From Anaerolineales bacterium (GTDB taxonomy: Bacteria; Chloroflexota; Anaerolineae; E26-bin7): DNA of 44,531 bases. Made by a program: the position numbers and the translations under genes. The notes below the pieces were generated by a model. It was not told the DNA's origin and ran no database searches. It worked only from the letters and a program-made list of their open reading frames with translations. The stretch is from positions 1 to 44,531 of the forward strand of contig SOHZ01000313.1 in assembly GCA_004377365.1 (NCBI GenBank), in the 5' to 3' direction. Shown one piece after another: positions 22,270 through 29,296 of this stretch. The number at the start of each line of letters is the position of its first letter. Position 1 is the stretch's first letter.

Positions 22270-22589
22270 CAGGTGCCTCCGTTCAATGCAGCCTGGATCT
22301 CGTCCAGCGTGGGGTAGGCCCCCACCTTGATCACCCGCCCGTTAACGACTGTGATGGGCAGGGCGGCCAGTTGCTGCGCGCGAACCAAACGGTAGACCTC
22401 GGCGTTATTCAGGAAGGCCTGGGGCTGCCGGGCCATTAGATATCGCTCCACAGTCACCCCCTGGCCCTTCAACTTTAACATCATCTCGTTCACGTCCAGC
22501 AGGACGGGGTCTATCGCTGGCCCGCACAGCCCGGTGGGGCAGCACATAGGCGGGTCGAAAATCTCGACCTTGGTTCCGTTCGTGCTCAT
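22269..22589 (-). CDS. arsD: Arsenite metallochaperone ArsD
   Basis: The 106-aa protein begins VEIFDPPMCCPTGLCGPAID. Cys16, Cys17 and Cys22 correspond to the three As(III)-binding cysteines (12, 13 and 18) of plasmid R773 ArsD. A thioredoxin-like fold follows (LPITVVNGRVIKVGAYPTLD). ArsD passes As(III) to ArsA. It is placed between arsM and arsA, three bases after the arsM stop. Confidence 0.95.
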   Translation of the reverse strand: MSTNGTKVEIFDPPMCCPTGLCGPAIDPVLLDVNEMMLKLKGQGVTVERYLMARQPQAFLNNAEVYRLVRAQQLAALPITVVNGRVIKVGAYPTLDEIQAALNGGT

Positions 22590-22592
22590 TGT

Positions 22593-23399
22593 TCAGACAA
22601 CCTCCTCATTTGTTTGGGGTCTGGCTAAAATGGCTTGGGGAGTGGAGCCTTCAGGCGGAAAAAGCCGGCTAAAGCCTCGATTCCAAGTTGTTTTAGCCAC
22701 ACCCATTTGTTTTTCGGCACTGATATTGGCACTGTACACGCGGACATCACCGACCTGGCGAAAATCAAGCCCGTGAATACAGATCACACGTTTGAACCCA
22801 GCCTCGGCAATCAGGCGAGTGTATTCCTCCTCAGGGAGAGCCCCGCCCACACAGCGGGCCCACTCCTTGGGGTCGGAGCGCACCGGCTCCGGCAGCGGTT
22901 TATCCGTGACAATGTCGGAGATCATCAACCGCCCACCCGGCCGGAGCACACGGTAAGCCTCCCGGAAGATCTGCGCCTTGTCCAGGGTCAGGTTGATCAC
23001 GCAGTTGGAGATGATCACGTCCACCGACTCGTCGGGCAGGGGCATTTCCTCGGCGTCACCCAGGCGAAACTCAACGTTGCTGAATCCGGCCTGCTCGGCC
23101 GTCTGGCGGGCCCGCCGGATCATGGCCTCCGTCATGTCCAGGCCGATAGCCCGGCCTGTTGGGCCCACCTTGCGGGCAGCGAGAAAGGCATCGAGGCCCG
23201 CCCCGGAGCCGATATCCAACACCACCTCGCCGGGTTGCAGGCTGGCCAGGGCTACTGGGTTTCCACAGCCCAGAGACAGCCCAGCCGCCTCGGGTGGCAG
23301 GTCGGCCAGGTCGGTCGGCGTGTAGGCCCCCCCACAACAAGACAGGGGCGTATCTCTCAGCGCCAGGTCCGCATAGTGGGCCCTGACCTCGTCTTTCAT
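22593..23399 (-). CDS. arsM: Arsenite S-adenosylmethionine methyltransferase ArsM
   Basis: ArsM methylates As(III) with SAM. The SAM motif is VVLDIGSGAGLDAFLAARK, preceded by the family's N-terminal cysteines (LSCCGGAY) and LSLGCGNPVALA. The other As-binding cysteines appear in VIISNCVINLT and WARCVGGALPEEEY. The core ends near VRVYSANISAEK. About 35 further residues (WNRGFSRLFPPEGSTP and on) are foreign and come from a DNA repeat at 22623-22698. The ATG at 23399 is chosen because AGGAGG lies upstream; the frame is open to 23447. It starts 14 bases after the arsR stop. Confidence 0.93.
   Translation of the reverse strand: MKDEVRAHYADLALRDTPLSCCGGAYTPTDLADLPPEAAGLSLGCGNPVALASLQPGEVVLDIGSGAGLDAFLAARKVGPTGRAIGLDMTEAMIRRARQTAEQAGFSNVEFRLGDAEEMPLPDESVDVIISNCVINLTLDKAQIFREAYRVLRPGGRLMISDIVTDKPLPEPVRSDPKEWARCVGGALPEEEYTRLIAEAGFKRVICIHGLDFRQVGDVRVYSANISAEKQMGVAKTTWNRGFSRLFPPEGSTPQAILARPQTNEEVV
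22623..22698. repeat. Inverted repeat element encoding the ArsM C-terminal tail
   Basis: Terminal arms GGCTAAAA (22623-22630) and TTTTAGCC (22691-22698) flank an inner copy, GCCGGCTAAAGCC. The element is translated in frame as the tail of ArsM. Confidence 0.55.
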
Positions 23400-23413
23400 G
23401 GTATCAGTCCTCC

Positions 23414-23812
23414 TCAGCAGGCTCCGGTGGTCAGGCACTTCAGGCAACAGTCGGCCTCAGGGCCGCAGCCCAACCGCCAGGGCTCAACCCGCTCGGTGGC
23501 GAAGAAGCTGAGGTACAAGGCGTTCAATTGGGCCAGAGCGGTCCGATCCACCGAGTAATAGACCCACCGGGCGTCATGTTCGTCACGACGGGCGGTGACC
23601 AGACCCAACCCCCGCAAGACGCTCAGGTGATGCGACACCAGGTTCTGGGGCAGATCCAGGCAGGCCGCAAGGTCGCAGACACTTCGCTCACCCTGCATCA
23701 GAAAGCACAGGATGCGCATCCGGTTCTCTTCACAAAGAGTCTTTAGGAAACTGGAAAGTTGAGCCAGGCCCACGGGCTGAGGCTCGACTTTGACCGCCAA
23801 ATCAACCGTCAT
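23414..23812 (-). CDS. arsR: ArsR-family repressor with Cys-rich C-terminal tail (first gene of the ars operon)
   Basis: The 132-aa protein has a winged helix-turn-helix: FLKTLCEENRMRILCFLMQG, then SVCDLAACLDLPQNLVSHH, then RWVYYSVDR. Cys46 and Cys51 sit in the DNA-recognition region, where ArsR proteins bind As(III). After residue 110 an added tail reads GCGPEADCCLKC and ends TGAC, with five more cysteines. This suggests an extra or different metalloid site. It autoregulates if it binds the palindrome in its own promoter. The gene leads the transcript arsR-arsM-arsD-arsA and on to 12.45 kb. Confidence 0.93.
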   Translation of the reverse strand: MTVDLAVKVEPQPVGLAQLSSFLKTLCEENRMRILCFLMQGERSVCDLAACLDLPQNLVSHHLSVLRGLGLVTARRDEHDARWVYYSVDRTALAQLNALYLSFFATERVEPWRLGCGPEADCCLKCLTTGAC

Positions 23813-23855
23813 GCCTCCTCACCTCCCTCATCCAGGGGCGAAGACGATGAACTCT

Positions 23856-23884
23856 AGTTTATATCAAAGTCCATTGATATGCAA
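23856..23884 (-). promoter_or_regulatory. Promoter and ArsR-type operator of the ars operon
   Basis: On the minus strand TTGCAT (23879-23884) and TAAACT (23856-23861) are 17 bases apart. The spacer holds the perfect palindrome TATCAA-N6-TTGATA (23862-23879). The arrangement is nearly superimposable on the oxidoreductase promoter at 27.1 kb. Confidence 0.75.
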
Positions 23885-23902
23885 TTTAAAAAAGAGAACG
23901 CC

Positions 23903-24244
23903 TCAGCACCTTCTGGGGCTGGCACCATAGGCGGCTTCAGGCGCTAGATTGGCTACGTCAAATGAAGCCAGATAGTGAGCGTTCACCTCCACCAGCCTGC
24001 CCGGGTCTATGGAATAGTAGACCCACTGCGCATCCGGGCGATCCTGCACCAGGCCAGCCCGCTTGAGCACCCCCAGATGGTGAGACACCAACGATTGGGA
24101 CAATCCCAACCGCTCCACGATGTCGCAGACACACATCTCCTGTTGGGTCAGCAATTTGAGGATGCGCAGCCTTTTCTCGTCGGCGATGACCTGCAAGATG
24201 CTGGATAACTCTGCCAGGGCCTCTTCGTTCGTGTTCGTGCTCAT
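23903..24244 (-). CDS. arsR: ArsR-family repressor (second copy)
   Basis: The 113-aa protein has the ArsR fold with the classical metal box EMCVCDIVERLG (CVC), then LSQSLVSHHLGVLKRAGLV and WVYYSIDPG. It ends SPRRC with one extra Cys. The start MSTNTNEE at 24244 lies downstream of a consensus promoter with a TATCAA-N6-TTGATA operator; a longer frame to 24409 would run through that promoter and is rejected. Its ribosome site is weak. The gene lies between the MoaD-like genes and the ars operon and probably governs both directions of the block. Confidence 0.92.
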   Translation of the reverse strand: MSTNTNEEALAELSSILQVIADEKRLRILKLLTQQEMCVCDIVERLGLSQSLVSHHLGVLKRAGLVQDRPDAQWVYYSIDPGRLVEVNAHYLASFDVANLAPEAAYGASPRRC

Positions 24245-24294
24245 ACCTTCGTTTTCACCGTCTACAGGGTAGACTTTCAGAGGGAGCGCAACTC

Positions 24295-24340
24295 TATCAA
24301 TGCACGTTGATATGATAGCACATGTAGGGGGATTTGTCAA
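24295..24340 (-). promoter_or_regulatory. Consensus promoter with ArsR-type operator of the second arsR
   Basis: On the minus strand TTGACA (24335-24340) and TATCAT (24312-24317) are 17 bases apart. The operator TATCAACGTGCATTGATA (24295-24312) begins on the last base of the -10, so a bound repressor covers the transcription start. Confidence 0.82.
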
Positions 24341-24433
24341 GTCAGCCGGGGCGTGGCCTGCTGCCATCTGTACTCCCCGATCTGTCCCTCCATCATCTGG
24401 GAATCGCACTCAAGTACCAGGGCTGCCCGCTGC

Positions 24434-24676
24434 TCACCCTCCGGCCACTGGTGGGAAGAAGGCCACCCGGTCACCATCATCAAGCCGGTAGTCCTCATCC
24501 TGCTGCCGATTATTGACGAAAGCCGTCTTCACCTCGCTTTTTGGCACGCCCAGCCTGAGCAACAGGTCGGCCAGCCGGGACCCTTCAGGCATCTGCTGGA
24601 TCACCGGTTCACCAACACCCGTTTCGGGGCTATATTTACGCAACGTGGCATACAGCCGCGCCTCAACCTCGATCAT
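24434..24676 (-). CDS. MoaD/ThiS-family sulfur carrier
   Basis: The 80-aa ubiquitin-like protein starts VEARLYATLRKYSPETG, continues AFVNNRQQDEDYRLDDGDRV and ends AFFPPVAGG. The C-terminal GG is the adenylation and thiocarboxylate site of MoaD/ThiS. MoaD provides the dithiolene sulfur of molybdopterin. Its position after the tungsten-type oxidoreductase suggests a dedicated sulfur carrier for tungstopterin. It overlaps the previous MoaD-like gene by 14 bases. Confidence 0.9.
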   Translation of the reverse strand: MIEVEARLYATLRKYSPETGVGEPVIQQMPEGSRLADLLLRLGVPKSEVKTAFVNNRQQDEDYRLDDGDRVAFFPPVAGG

Positions 24677-24959
24677 CCTCTTCTCGACCCACCTTCACGA
24701 AATACCATTTGTAGAGCAACTGCATGTCGTCTGGGAAGACCGCCAGGCGGTCGCCGTCCTCCACCTTTCTCGTCAGAGCGGAGTATTGCCAGTTGAGGAA
24801 GATGTTGCTCCCGACCTCCTCCATCGGGACGCCCAGATGCTCCAGCACCCCCTGGATGGTGTCGCCCTCTTGCACTGGCACGTGGATGATGGAATAGCCG
24901 GTGGGGTCCTGATCTCTGGCGAAGCGCCGCAGCTTGCCGTATAGGTGCATCTCGATCAT
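24663..24959 (-). CDS. MoaD-like ubiquitin-fold protein without Gly-Gly end
   Basis: The 98-aa protein starts IEMHLYGKLRRFARDQDPTG and continues HVPVQEGDTIQGVLEHLGVP, then VEDGDRLAVFPDDMQLLYKW. The core is a MoaD/ThiS fold, but the chain continues 15 residues past the usual end and lacks GG. It cannot be a normal sulfur carrier. Such MoaD-like companions are common beside aldehyde:ferredoxin oxidoreductase genes and may be structural or electron-path partners. It lies 77 bases after the oxidoreductase stop, beyond a hairpin. Confidence 0.82.
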   Translation of the reverse strand: MIEMHLYGKLRRFARDQDPTGYSIIHVPVQEGDTIQGVLEHLGVPMEEVGSNIFLNWQYSALTRKVEDGDRLAVFPDDMQLLYKWYFVKVGREEDDRG

Positions 24960-24981
24960 GTTCTTCCTTCATTAAGAAGCG

Positions 24982-25018
24982 AGCGGGGATTGGAGCAAAG
25001 CAATCCCCAATCCCCGCT
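24982..25018 (-). other. Hairpin after the oxidoreductase gene
   Basis: AGCGGGGATTGG and CCAATCCCCGCT pair perfectly over 12 bp. Downstream on the minus strand comes CGCTTCTTAATG, not a T-run. It probably protects or attenuates the transcript between the oxidoreductase and MoaD-like genes. Confidence 0.6.
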
Positions 25019-25036
25019 GCAATGTCAGGCGTTGGG

Positions 25037-26782
25037 TTAGAACTCCCAGACGCTGTCCAGTGCCTCATCGGGCACGTCCCAGATCTGGTTGTGGGGTGGG
25101 AGCGGCTCGTAGCGCATGAACTCTGGCGGGCGGTCATCGGCCTTGGTGAAGCCAGCCGCCTCGTTAAAGGCCCGCTCCTTCTTAAGGATCTCTTTGCCGA
25201 TACGGGTCACGTCATCGGCCGTCCAGTTGGTCCCCAGCAACCCAGCGCAGCTCTCCACCATCCCTTCAAACCCCTCAGGGATGTCCAGGATGGCGAAGGC
25301 GATGAACAGGCAGTAGCCTGTGGAGTCAATGAAGGCGGTGGCAATCTGAAAGTTCCGCGATAACTCCGCCTTCCCCTCAGGGGTCAACGGATCGGCCTTG
25401 CCGCCCACGGACAGGATCTCCGGGGCGATGGTGTAGCCGATGGTGTGGTCGGCTCCCTGCGGGTTGGTGATGTAGGTCACGCCGATGCCCTTCACCGCCC
25501 GCGGGGAGTAGGCCGGCATGTTCTGGCCCTTGACCCCCGGCACGCGGATGACTCCCAGGGCCCGGCCGGTGAAGGCCGCCCCCTGGCCCAGGATGCGGCC
25601 CAGGGGCGTCCCCTTGTCGATCTCGTGCATCAACTCGATGGCCTTCTGCCCGTCGCCGAACTCGGCCAGGCCGCCCTCCATAGCCACGGCGATGGTGCCG
25701 CCGGACTCGATGGTGTCTACGCCGTAATCGTTGCACAGGCGGATCAACTCGCCGGTCACGTCCAGGTCATCAATGCCACAGTTGGCCCCGAAGGCCCACA
25801 CCGACTCGTACTCCTGTACCGAGGAGTGCTCCGTCCCGTCGGGGTAGGGCCAGACGTTCGAGCACTGGATGATGCATTCGGGATGGCAGGGGTGGCCCAT
25901 CTTCCCGGCACCGCCCCGCTGCTTTATGGTCTCGGCGATGGCTTCGCCCGAGATCTTGCTCGCGCCCTCAAAGTAGCCGCTGGAGAAGTTGCGGGTGGGC
26001 AGGCCGCCGGCTTCGTTCAGAATGTTGATCAACACCGCCGTGCCGTAGGTGTTGAGGGCGCCGCCCTTCTTGGTGACGTCATGGGTGCGCAATGCCTCGG
26101 TCAGCTTCTTGCGGCCGGTGTTGAAGAGGTCTTTGTCGGCAATATCCACACCAGGCCCACCCGTATCGTCGGTGACGATGAACTTGAGCCCCTTGCTGCC
26201 CAGCACCGCTCCCATTCCGCCGCGGCCTGAGTAGCGACTGGGACGGCCGTCAATGTCGTTGAAGCAGACACCGGCCATAGCCATCTTCATCTCGCCGCCC
26301 ACACCGATGCCCATGATGGCCGCCTTTTTGCCAAACCGGTCGAACAGGGCAGGGTAGGCCTCGTACAGCCCTTGGCCCACGTACTCATCGGCCGGGAGAA
26401 ATTCGGCTCCGTCCTTATCCACCCTCAGCAGCCAGAACTTGCCCTTCTCCTTGGGGAAGCCTTCGACCACGACGGCCTTGATGCCCAGGCGAGCCAGGTG
26501 CTGGCTGAACGGGGTGCCGGCGTTACTCTCCTTGATAGTGCCGGTGAGAGGCGACTTGCCACCCACCGAGATGCGGCCGGATGAGGGGGCATCGGTGCCG
26601 CTGACGATACCCGGGGCCAGGACGACCTTGTTGTTGGGTCCCAGGGGGTGACAGGTGGGCTCCACCTCGTCGGCCACGATGGACGAGGTGAGCCAGCGCC
26701 CACCCATCAGTTTGTACTTCTCCGGCACGTCCTCGTACGCAGCCGTCAGGTCGGTCATGTTAACACGCAGGATCTTGCTCAT
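25037..26782 (-). CDS. Tungsten-type aldehyde:ferredoxin oxidoreductase (AOR family)
   Basis: The 581-aa length fits AOR enzymes, which oxidise aldehydes to acids with a tungsten bis-pterin and one 4Fe-4S cluster, using ferredoxin. Cluster ligands C299, C303 and C307 (CHPECIIQC) and a fourth late Cys (DSTGYCLF) are present. Other AOR marks are LAPGIVSGTDAPSSGRISVG, KSPLTGTIKESNAGTPFS, GRPSRYSGRGGMGAVLGSKG and YESVWAFGANCGIDDLD. The ATG at 26782 has GGAGGTG seven bases upstream; the frame is open to 26836 without a good start. The promoter at 27.1 kb carries an ArsR-type operator. The aldehyde substrate, or use in the reverse direction, is unknown. Confidence 0.94.
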   Translation of the reverse strand: MSKILRVNMTDLTAAYEDVPEKYKLMGGRWLTSSIVADEVEPTCHPLGPNNKVVLAPGIVSGTDAPSSGRISVGGKSPLTGTIKESNAGTPFSQHLARLGIKAVVVEGFPKEKGKFWLLRVDKDGAEFLPADEYVGQGLYEAYPALFDRFGKKAAIMGIGVGGEMKMAMAGVCFNDIDGRPSRYSGRGGMGAVLGSKGLKFIVTDDTGGPGVDIADKDLFNTGRKKLTEALRTHDVTKKGGALNTYGTAVLINILNEAGGLPTRNFSSGYFEGASKISGEAIAETIKQRGGAGKMGHPCHPECIIQCSNVWPYPDGTEHSSVQEYESVWAFGANCGIDDLDVTGELIRLCNDYGVDTIESGGTIAVAMEGGLAEFGDGQKAIELMHEIDKGTPLGRILGQGAAFTGRALGVIRVPGVKGQNMPAYSPRAVKGIGVTYITNPQGADHTIGYTIAPEILSVGGKADPLTPEGKAELSRNFQIATAFIDSTGYCLFIAFAILDIPEGFEGMVESCAGLLGTNWTADDVTRIGKEILKKERAFNEAAGFTKADDRPPEFMRYEPLPPHNQIWDVPDEALDSVWEF

Positions 26783-27074
26783 CTTTGAACACCTCCATAT
26801 TAAGTGTTTTGTCCAGAAACATTTGTGAAATGCCAACGATTATTACGGCTCGACACCACCTCCTCTCCGGCCTCAACTAAAGAAGGAGATCCATGATCTG
26901 GCCTTGTACCAGACGAGGGATCTCCTTTCCGCATTGGGAGGCACAGCCGTTTCCCGCTGTACCCTATCGGCTAATAGCGCATAGGTTTCCCCACAGCAGC
27001 CATAGCTCGGAGATAGAACCTTATGCCGACGTCGCAGAACAGCTTGCGAATGAAAGTTGTCATAGGCAGATCTT
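26783..27074 (-). promoter_or_regulatory. About 290-base leader of the oxidoreductase transcript, with a long hairpin
   Basis: No credible gene lies here. A hairpin at 26883-26927 has perfect 10-bp arms, AAGGAGATCC and GGATCTCCTT, and an inner TCTGG/CCAGA stem around a seven-base loop. No T-run follows on the minus strand. A leader of this length with a strong structure could be a riboswitch, for example for molybdenum or tungsten cofactor. I could not match a known consensus by eye. Confidence 0.45.
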
Positions 27075-27103
27075 ATTATATATCAACTCCTGTTAATATG
27101 CAA
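27075..27103 (-). promoter_or_regulatory. Promoter of the oxidoreductase operon with ArsR-type operator
   Basis: On the minus strand TTGCAT (27098-27103) and a perfect TATAAT (27075-27080) are 17 bases apart. The spacer and its edge hold TATCAA-N6-TTAATA (27081-27098), one base off the ars operators, in the same position as at 23.86 kb. Confidence 0.75.
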
Positions 27104-27214
27104 ATGTACACACCCTTCGGAAACATTTTCATTTGACTTGACACAGTATGCAAGCTGGCTACATCTGAGCTGCAGGGTGAATGGTTGCTGAGATGCCGCA
27201 GGCGGCTTTGCGCG

Positions 27215-28381
27215 TCATGGGCATCTCACGAGGTCCTGCGCCCACAGGCAGTCAGCACAGGATGGCGCATTGCCCCAGCAATCCTCGTTGTCCTCGGCGA
27301 AAGTGCAGGCCATGCCGCAGTCCACACACGAAGGGAAACGCATCTCCCGCACTCTGCTCCGAAACGAGACGTAATCGTCCGAGGTCCAGATATCCGCGAG
27401 GGGCTGTTCACGAACATCGCCCAGCATATAGCGGCTGACCTCTTTGTGCCGCCCGTAGATGTAGTAGGGGTAGGAATGCATCAGAGCGTAGCAGGGGCTC
27501 ACACCGCCATCCCAGCCGATAACCAGAGCCCGTTCTTCGATGAAACGACAGCGTCGCCAGGCTCCCCACTTCATGCGAGGCAGCTTGGCGATGCCCCACA
27601 GAAGCCAATCAGCGCCGGGCACTGGCCAGCCTATGGGAGTGGGCAGCGGCTCGTCACGGTCGTAGAGAACCTCCTCCGCCATCTCCAGTGTGTGGGGCAG
27701 CAGATTGGTGATCAGCACAAAGGAGGCCCCCAGGTCGCTGGCCAACTCTGGCAGCCTGGACAGCCACTCCAGGTTGCTGCGCATGGCCACGAACTCTAGC
27801 CCGATGCGGGGGTTCATCTGCCCTCGCTGCCGGGTCAGTTCCCGCAGAGTACGCACATTGTCCAGCACCTGATCCATGCCACCCTCGAGATGAGCCTGCT
27901 CGTAAGCCTGGAGGTGTACCGTGTCCAGGGAGACGACCACAGTGTCCAGGTGAGCGTCTAGCAGCTTCTCAGCCATCGTCTCGTCCAGCAGCAGGCCATT
28001 AGTGGTCAGGGTCATCCCCACCTCCAACCCCGTAGCCAGTGCTAGCATCTCCGGGAAACGGGGATGAGTCAGCGGCTCGCCGTAGCCGCCGAAGGTGATC
28101 CGCCGCAGGTCAGGGAAGGCGTACAACCCCTCGATGATGGCCTGGAACGTCTCCCAGGTCATCTCCCCGGGAGTGTCTCGCCACACCTGGCGCACACACA
28201 TGGCGCAGTCCAGATTGCAAAGGGCTGTGACCTCGATGTAAGCCCGTCGGGCGTCGCGCTTGATCTCGCGCAGGGCAAAGCCATCCTCGATCCGCTCTAG
28301 GAGCAATTCGCGCCCTGGGGCCAGGTTGTAGCGGTCCGGGAAGCGCAGCTCACTGTCCCTGCCGATGGTTATGCGGGTCAT
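27215..28381 (-). CDS. Radical SAM/SPASM protein, tungsten-cofactor oxidoreductase maturase type (copy 2)
   Basis: The 388-aa protein has the same architecture as copy 1 at 13.0-14.3 kb: an AbrB-like start (TIGRDSELRFPDRYNLAPGR), radical SAM motif CNLDCAMC, GLEVGMTLTTNGLLLDETMA, and a C-terminal Cys-rich region (CVDCGMACTFAEDNEDC, CADCLWAQDLVRCP). It lies 19 bases after hypB and directly upstream of the oxidoreductase promoter region, as expected for the maturase of that enzyme. Why two maturases serve one visible oxidoreductase is an open question. GGAGG lies ten bases before the ATG. Confidence 0.85.
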   Translation of the reverse strand: MTRITIGRDSELRFPDRYNLAPGRELLLERIEDGFALREIKRDARRAYIEVTALCNLDCAMCVRQVWRDTPGEMTWETFQAIIEGLYAFPDLRRITFGGYGEPLTHPRFPEMLALATGLEVGMTLTTNGLLLDETMAEKLLDAHLDTVVVSLDTVHLQAYEQAHLEGGMDQVLDNVRTLRELTRQRGQMNPRIGLEFVAMRSNLEWLSRLPELASDLGASFVLITNLLPHTLEMAEEVLYDRDEPLPTPIGWPVPGADWLLWGIAKLPRMKWGAWRRCRFIEERALVIGWDGGVSPCYALMHSYPYYIYGRHKEVSRYMLGDVREQPLADIWTSDDYVSFRSRVREMRFPSCVDCGMACTFAEDNEDCWGNAPSCADCLWAQDLVRCP

Positions 28382-28400
28382 TAGGCCGCAACCTCCATCA

Positions 28401-29060
28401 TCACCAACACGGAGTGCCCGCCTGCCTCTCGCGGCGCACCTGTCCCCTCAGCCAATCCGGCCCGGCCTCCATCCCCTCCCCCGTCTTGCACGAGAGACGA
28501 AAGATGTCCATCTCTGGGTTGAGGGCCAACACAGCCTGCTCTACCTTCTCCACGTCGAAATCCACCATACCCAGCAGGTCCATCTTGTTGATGACCATGA
28601 CCTGGGATCCCATGAACATCAAGGGGTACTTGTAAGGCTTGTCGTCCCCCTCCGGCACGCTGAGGATCATGACCTTGCGGTCCTCGCCCACCTTGAACTC
28701 TGCCGGGCAGACCAGGTTGCCCACGTTCTCGATGACGAGCAACTCCAGCCTGTCCAGGGCATTGCGGATCATGTTGGCGTCCAGATGACACTCGCCGCCG
28801 GTATTGATCTGCAACACCGGCACACCGTAGCGCCCGATGCGCTCGGCGTCCAACTGACCGCGAATGTCCCCCTCGATGACGGCTATAGCGAACTCGTTTT
28901 TCAACGCCACCAGGGTCCGCTCCAGCAGAGTGGTCTTGCCCGCGCCGGGCGACGACATCAGGTTGACGACGAACACCTCGTGCTGGTCGAAGATGCGCCG
29001 GTTTTCCCGGGCGATCAGGTCGTTGGCAGCCATGATGTCCTGCATCACTTTAATCCGCAT
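28401..29060 (-). CDS. hypB: HypB GTPase (nickel insertion)
   Basis: The 219-aa protein carries the P-loop SSPGAGKTTLLERT, then AVIEGDIRGQLDAERI and the specificity motif INKMDLL. The Cys-His metal site at the G-domain dimer interface is present in GGECHLDANM. The N-terminal CxxCGC extension of E. coli HypB is absent. HypB loads nickel into NiFe hydrogenase with HypA. No hypA or hydrogenase gene is visible in the window, so its client is elsewhere or different. AAGGAGCAG precedes the ATG. A disrupted arsR lies just upstream. Confidence 0.92.
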   Translation of the reverse strand: MRIKVMQDIMAANDLIARENRRIFDQHEVFVVNLMSSPGAGKTTLLERTLVALKNEFAIAVIEGDIRGQLDAERIGRYGVPVLQINTGGECHLDANMIRNALDRLELLVIENVGNLVCPAEFKVGEDRKVMILSVPEGDDKPYKYPLMFMGSQVMVINKMDLLGMVDFDVEKVEQAVLALNPEMDIFRLSCKTGEGMEAGPDWLRGQVRRERQAGTPCW

Positions 29061-29083
29061 GCTTCTGCTCCTTGTGGGGGCAA

Positions 29084-29156
29084 CCGTCCTTCGGCTAGCG
29101 ACCGTCTTGCACCACGCTCAGGATAACCTCACCCAGGCCGGCTCCTCGAAGGACGG
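29084..29156. repeat. Interspersed inverted repeat interrupting an arsR-type gene
   Basis: Arms CCGTCCTTCG (29084-29093) and CGAAGGACGG (29147-29156) pair perfectly. The interior includes GGTTATCCTGAGC on the minus strand, typical of dispersed short repeats. It starts exactly where the arsR similarity of 29158-29296 ends. Confidence 0.6.
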
Positions 29157-29296
29157 CCAGATGTGAAGATGCAGGGCTGGCGTTTGCCCAGCACCGCCTG
29201 CAGATGGCAGACGCAGGCCTCACCCTCCCGCAGGATATCCAGGATGCGCAGCCGCATCGGATGGCTCAGAGCCTTGATGACACGTGCTCTGTCAGA
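29129..29296 (-). pseudogene. Truncated ArsR-type regulator, cut by a repeat
   Basis: On the minus strand, in frame with and directly after the TauE stop, the translation reads DRARVIKALSHPMRLRILDI, then LREGEACVCHLQAVLGKRQP. This is an ArsR N-terminus with the CVC metal box. It then changes to unrelated residues inside the repeat and stops at 29129-29131. No start codon is evident and the recognition helix is lost. Confidence 0.65.

Noticed and set aside
24245-24409. Longer start for the second arsR
   Set aside because: The extension would be encoded by the promoter and operator themselves and does not look like protein; the ATG at 24244 gives a normal ArsR length.
25445-26230. 261-aa open frame opposite the oxidoreductase
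   Set aside because: It is the antisense of a conserved gene, with no start signals.
27138-27166. TTGACA on the plus strand near 27.14 kb
   Set aside because: The expected -10 position reads ACATCT and no plus-strand gene follows.
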